From Oxyruncus cristatus (Eukaryota; Chordata; Aves; Passeriformes; Cotingidae), in NCBI GenBank assembly GCA_013399855.1, contig VXAY01006832.1, positions 1,524,499-1,588,498 of the forward strand: DNA of 64,000 bases, in the 5' to 3' direction. The notes beneath the pieces are model-generated. The model did no database searches. It was not told the origin of the DNA and saw nothing but the letters and a program-made list of their open reading frames with translations. Positions 61,501 to 64,000 of this stretch are shown here, piece after piece. The position numbers and the translations under genes are program-made. How positions within the stretch are numbered: the first letter of the stretch is position 1; the number at the start of each line of letters is the position of its first letter.

Positions 61501-62171
61501 ATCTTACAAGTCATCTTCTGGCTCTGCCTGGATCACTTCATTGACCAGGTGAAAAATAAATCAGTTGCTGCGGCTGTGGATATGTTAGGTAATATTTGTT
61601 TTTCCAAAAATACTTCTGAGGACAGTGAACATGCTGAAGAAAACGTGGGAATCAACAGGTAGTAGAAAGTATTGCATACTGAGAAAGAAAAGAATAAATT
61701 GACAGGGGAAGCAACAGAAGGTCTGGGAAGTGATGACATTTAAGAGTAATTTAAATATAACTTGTCATAATAAAGATAACCAGAATTAAAAGTGCCTTGA
61801 TGCAAAAGTTTTGAGGAATACCTTCCAGGACCATCACGATCACAATTCCTTCTTTGGGAATTCTGTAGGGAGGACGTGGTTCTGTTTTCCTTGCCGCTTT
61901 TAGCAGCATAAAAATTAAATTGCTAATTTATCAAATCTCATTGCTTCAGTGTTTGCATTTGGGACAGAGAAGAGGGGAAAATGAGAGGCATAGGGAAGGA
62001 TACATCTAGAAGATGATTTCTTACGTCCTAGTGTGGGTAGATTATGTGGCCCTTTTGGTGGTTAAAAACAGAGACAAGTACCGAAACACTGTTAAATCTT
62101 TGTTTGTTACTCATATTTTACAGCCAGTTTTTTTCTGAAAGTTGTAATTTTTTTTTTTTTCTCTCTGACAG
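55590..62171. other. Non-coding interval
   Basis: AT-rich sequence with a T/G tract (58146-58192) and a small GC-rich patch at about 58890-58985 with several CpGs. A G-rich patch at 60297-60330 has five G runs, but one loop is too long for a standard quadruplex. 60500-61140 is repeat-free and AT-rich. No gene was recognised. Confidence 0.4.
58146..58192 (+). repeat. 47-base T/G-only tract
   Basis: The bases are exclusively T and G: a G-rich first half (GTGGGTTGGGTGGTGGGG) and a T-rich second half. It resembles the tract at 47228-47279 in strand and composition. Confidence 0.8.
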
Positions 62172-62282
62172 ATCCTTCTTGCTTTTCATTGCCTGCTGCA
62201 CTAAGAATTCCTTTTCCCCTGATGAGCTAAAGACACGACCCATAACAACTGGGAAACGGAGCGTTTCAGACCTCCCCCTTCA
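62172..62282 (+). other. Exon-like block 2 (111 bp)
   Basis: A T14 tract followed by CTCTCTGACAG ends at 62171 and GTGAGTAC begins at 62283. Both splice signals are close to consensus. The 111 bases equal 37 codons. Only one plus-strand frame is open (the other two hit stops), and it enters with one base completing a codon, matching the two bases left by the candidate at 55425-55589. The peptide starts hydrophobic (SFLLFIACC) and ends polar (TRPITTGKRSVSDLPL). I do not recognise it. It contains ATG only as ATGAGCTAA. It could be a coding exon, an internal 5' UTR exon or chance. Confidence 0.33.
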
Positions 62283-64000
62283 GTGAGTACTCACAACTTC
62301 AGCTTTGTGTGTTGTTTTGCTCCGAGATGTGTTTATATTGTCGACCGAAGTGGTTCCATCTATGCTTGAAAAGTGCCTACGAAGATCTCTGCAGGAAAGT
62401 GGTTTTGTAGAGGAAAGCAATTTGTCTCAGCACTTTCCCTTTACAGAATCTACTTCAGTCTTTTCCAGCCCAACTGAATTACTTCAGAAGGCTTCACTTA
62501 GAGAAATATTCTTTTTTTTTTTTTTTCTGTTTTCCCTGCCTACCTGTATATTCATTTGCAGGAGTTGCCCATCCTGACAAATTCAGGATCAAATGAGGAT
62601 ATTAGGAATTTATTGCTCCTGGCATCAAAGGAAATTTTTCTTCACTCAAATGGACCTTTTATTCAGATTCTCAACACAACAAAAACTATGTAGTCTGTAT
62701 AACTGGCTCCATATCATGAAGTTCTGATTCTGTGTATGCATAATATATGCTGTGCAGAGAGAAGATAGAGAAGAAACTTCTACATTATCTATTCTTTTGT
62801 GGTGTCTGTAACTGCTGGTCAGAATGCTCCCAAGACACCCTATAATTTAATTACTGTTGTACATATGCTCTGGGAATTAATGTAATTATATACAGTACCA
62901 CACTTATCCCAGTGTGTCCAGCAGTGGAAATAAGGTGTCTTGCTTAGGAGCAGCTCAAGAGTGAAGGAAACACAACCTTCTGTTGATAGATTGCGATAAG
63001 AAAATAAAAAAAACCAACTCCTTTTAATTTTGAGCTTTTTCTTCTCTTGTGGATTTTAATTTTACCACGTACAATTTTTTGGTGATACACCTGAGAGTTC
63101 TTACTCAAATCATCTAAATCAGTGGCAGTGTTTCTTAGGAAGCTGCCCCCAGACTGTGCCTTTTGTTAAGGAAATCTTTTAATTGAAGTTGCTTTAATGT
63201 AACGTTTTATTTTGTTCCACTTGGAAAAATTGTGGGGTTTAGATACGGGAAGCACCAAATTCCAAAGGAATTCTTTCACTTGCTTGTTGTTCTGCATTGT
63301 TTGCAATGGGTCAGTTGGTTTTTATTCCATATTTTCTACTGGAAGGTTAATTGCTGTCACCAGGACATATCTATGCTCCATACTTATAAAGTAAATTTCT
63401 CTAAGAGTTTGAATCTCCAAATTTTCAAAATTTATGCAGTGTAAGAAAATTAAAATGAGAGAACCAGAAATGCTTCAGTATAAGTAATTTTTCATATTGA
63501 GGAAGAAAATCTGGTGGGATTGTGGAGGTTTTTGAAATTTATTTTTACTGTTTTACAAGTCTGAGTTCCATGACAGTTTTTCTGCGAGTTCTGTATAATC
63601 AGGAATATGAAAGAGGGGATTCCTGAAAATTGTTTTGACTGTCATAAATGTATATATACTCTATATATGTTATTTGTGTATTCTCCATGTACATGTTCAT
63701 GTATTTGTTTTAAGGGATCTCCACAGCCCATCTTGAAATAGTTAAAGAACAGACTGACAAGTACCTCTCCCACCAAATTCCTGGAGGACAGACATTAGGT
63801 GATAAAAGATATTGGTCCAGAAGCTCTGAATTTTGCTCTGTATCTCAGCAGCAGTTTGTCAGGGAGAGGTTGCAGAAGTAGGTCCTCAGTGAAGATTTCA
63901 AAACACCTGATAGCTCAGTCTCAAATCCCCTGCTCTGGGCTTGGTTTGTTTGTTTTCGCTGCCTGTTTTTTAAAATAACACTGAGTGATCTCCCAGGGTC
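62283..64000. other. Non-coding interval to the window end
   Basis: AT-rich sequence with a T-run at about 62512-62526 and TA-rich text near 63648-63670. Open frames are short (at most 90 codons). I see no recognised repeat, exon or polyadenylation context I would defend. Confidence 0.45.

Noticed and set aside
1..64000. CRISPR arrays, prokaryotic operons, integrated viral genes or toxin genes
   Set aside because: No regularly spaced direct repeats, no dense same-strand gene arrangement and no gag, pol or env-like frame was seen. The only reverse-transcriptase remnants are CR1 non-LTR elements.

Overview
The window reads as vertebrate nuclear DNA, almost certainly from a bird. The best evidence is a set of CR1 (chicken repeat 1) non-LTR retrotransposon fragments: at 13808-14632, 16265-16665, 30384-30644, 39535-39625 and 51195-51450, all on the minus strand, some ending in the avian-type octamer tail (CATAGAAT/CACAGAAT as read on +). 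I see no Alu, B1 or L1 sequence. No rRNA, tRNA, CRISPR array, bacterial operon or phage gene is visible. Interspersed repeats are sparse and the sequence is AT-rich and CpG-poor after the first ~1.2 kb, as in avian introns or gene deserts. The species cannot be named from this.

Layout. Positions 1-520 form a dense CpG island with a GC box, a strong G-quadruplex candidate (129-160), a hairpin (175-196) and a mirrored CTG/CCG/CTG triplet block (271-303) ending at a possible splice donor (GTAAAT at 304). There is no ATG before 304, so the simplest reading is the promoter and non-coding first exon of a plus-strand gene whose first intron fills most or all of the window. I could not identify the gene. 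CpG content fades to about 1240.

From 1.2 to 64 kb no coding region is recognisable. The many short open frames are of chance length and match no family I know. Two blocks have convincing splice signals and lengths divisible by three: 55425-55589 (165 bp) and 62172-62282 (111 bp). Their open frames are phase-compatible. They are the best exon candidates, but unproven.

The interior also holds three much older CR1-type remnants, recognisable by resemblance to CR1 families known from turtles and crocodilians: 11855-12015 (+), 34640-35490 (+) and 38640-39510 (-). Several short segments keep clusters of CpG in a CpG-poor background (26390-26461, 40963-41077, 41556-41792, 43946-44130, 45824-45852, 46394-46458). 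These are the best guesses for conserved regulatory elements, by inference only. Simple repeats include (GT)16 at 24427-24458, a TA tract at 31199-31238, (CAT)5 at 16786-16800, a 40-bp tandem duplication at 19448-19527 and long T/G-only or A/C-only tracts.

I found no clear previously undescribed system. The points most worth checking are the two exon candidates, the CpG-retaining segment at 40930-41145 that is open on both strands, and the structured GC-rich leader.
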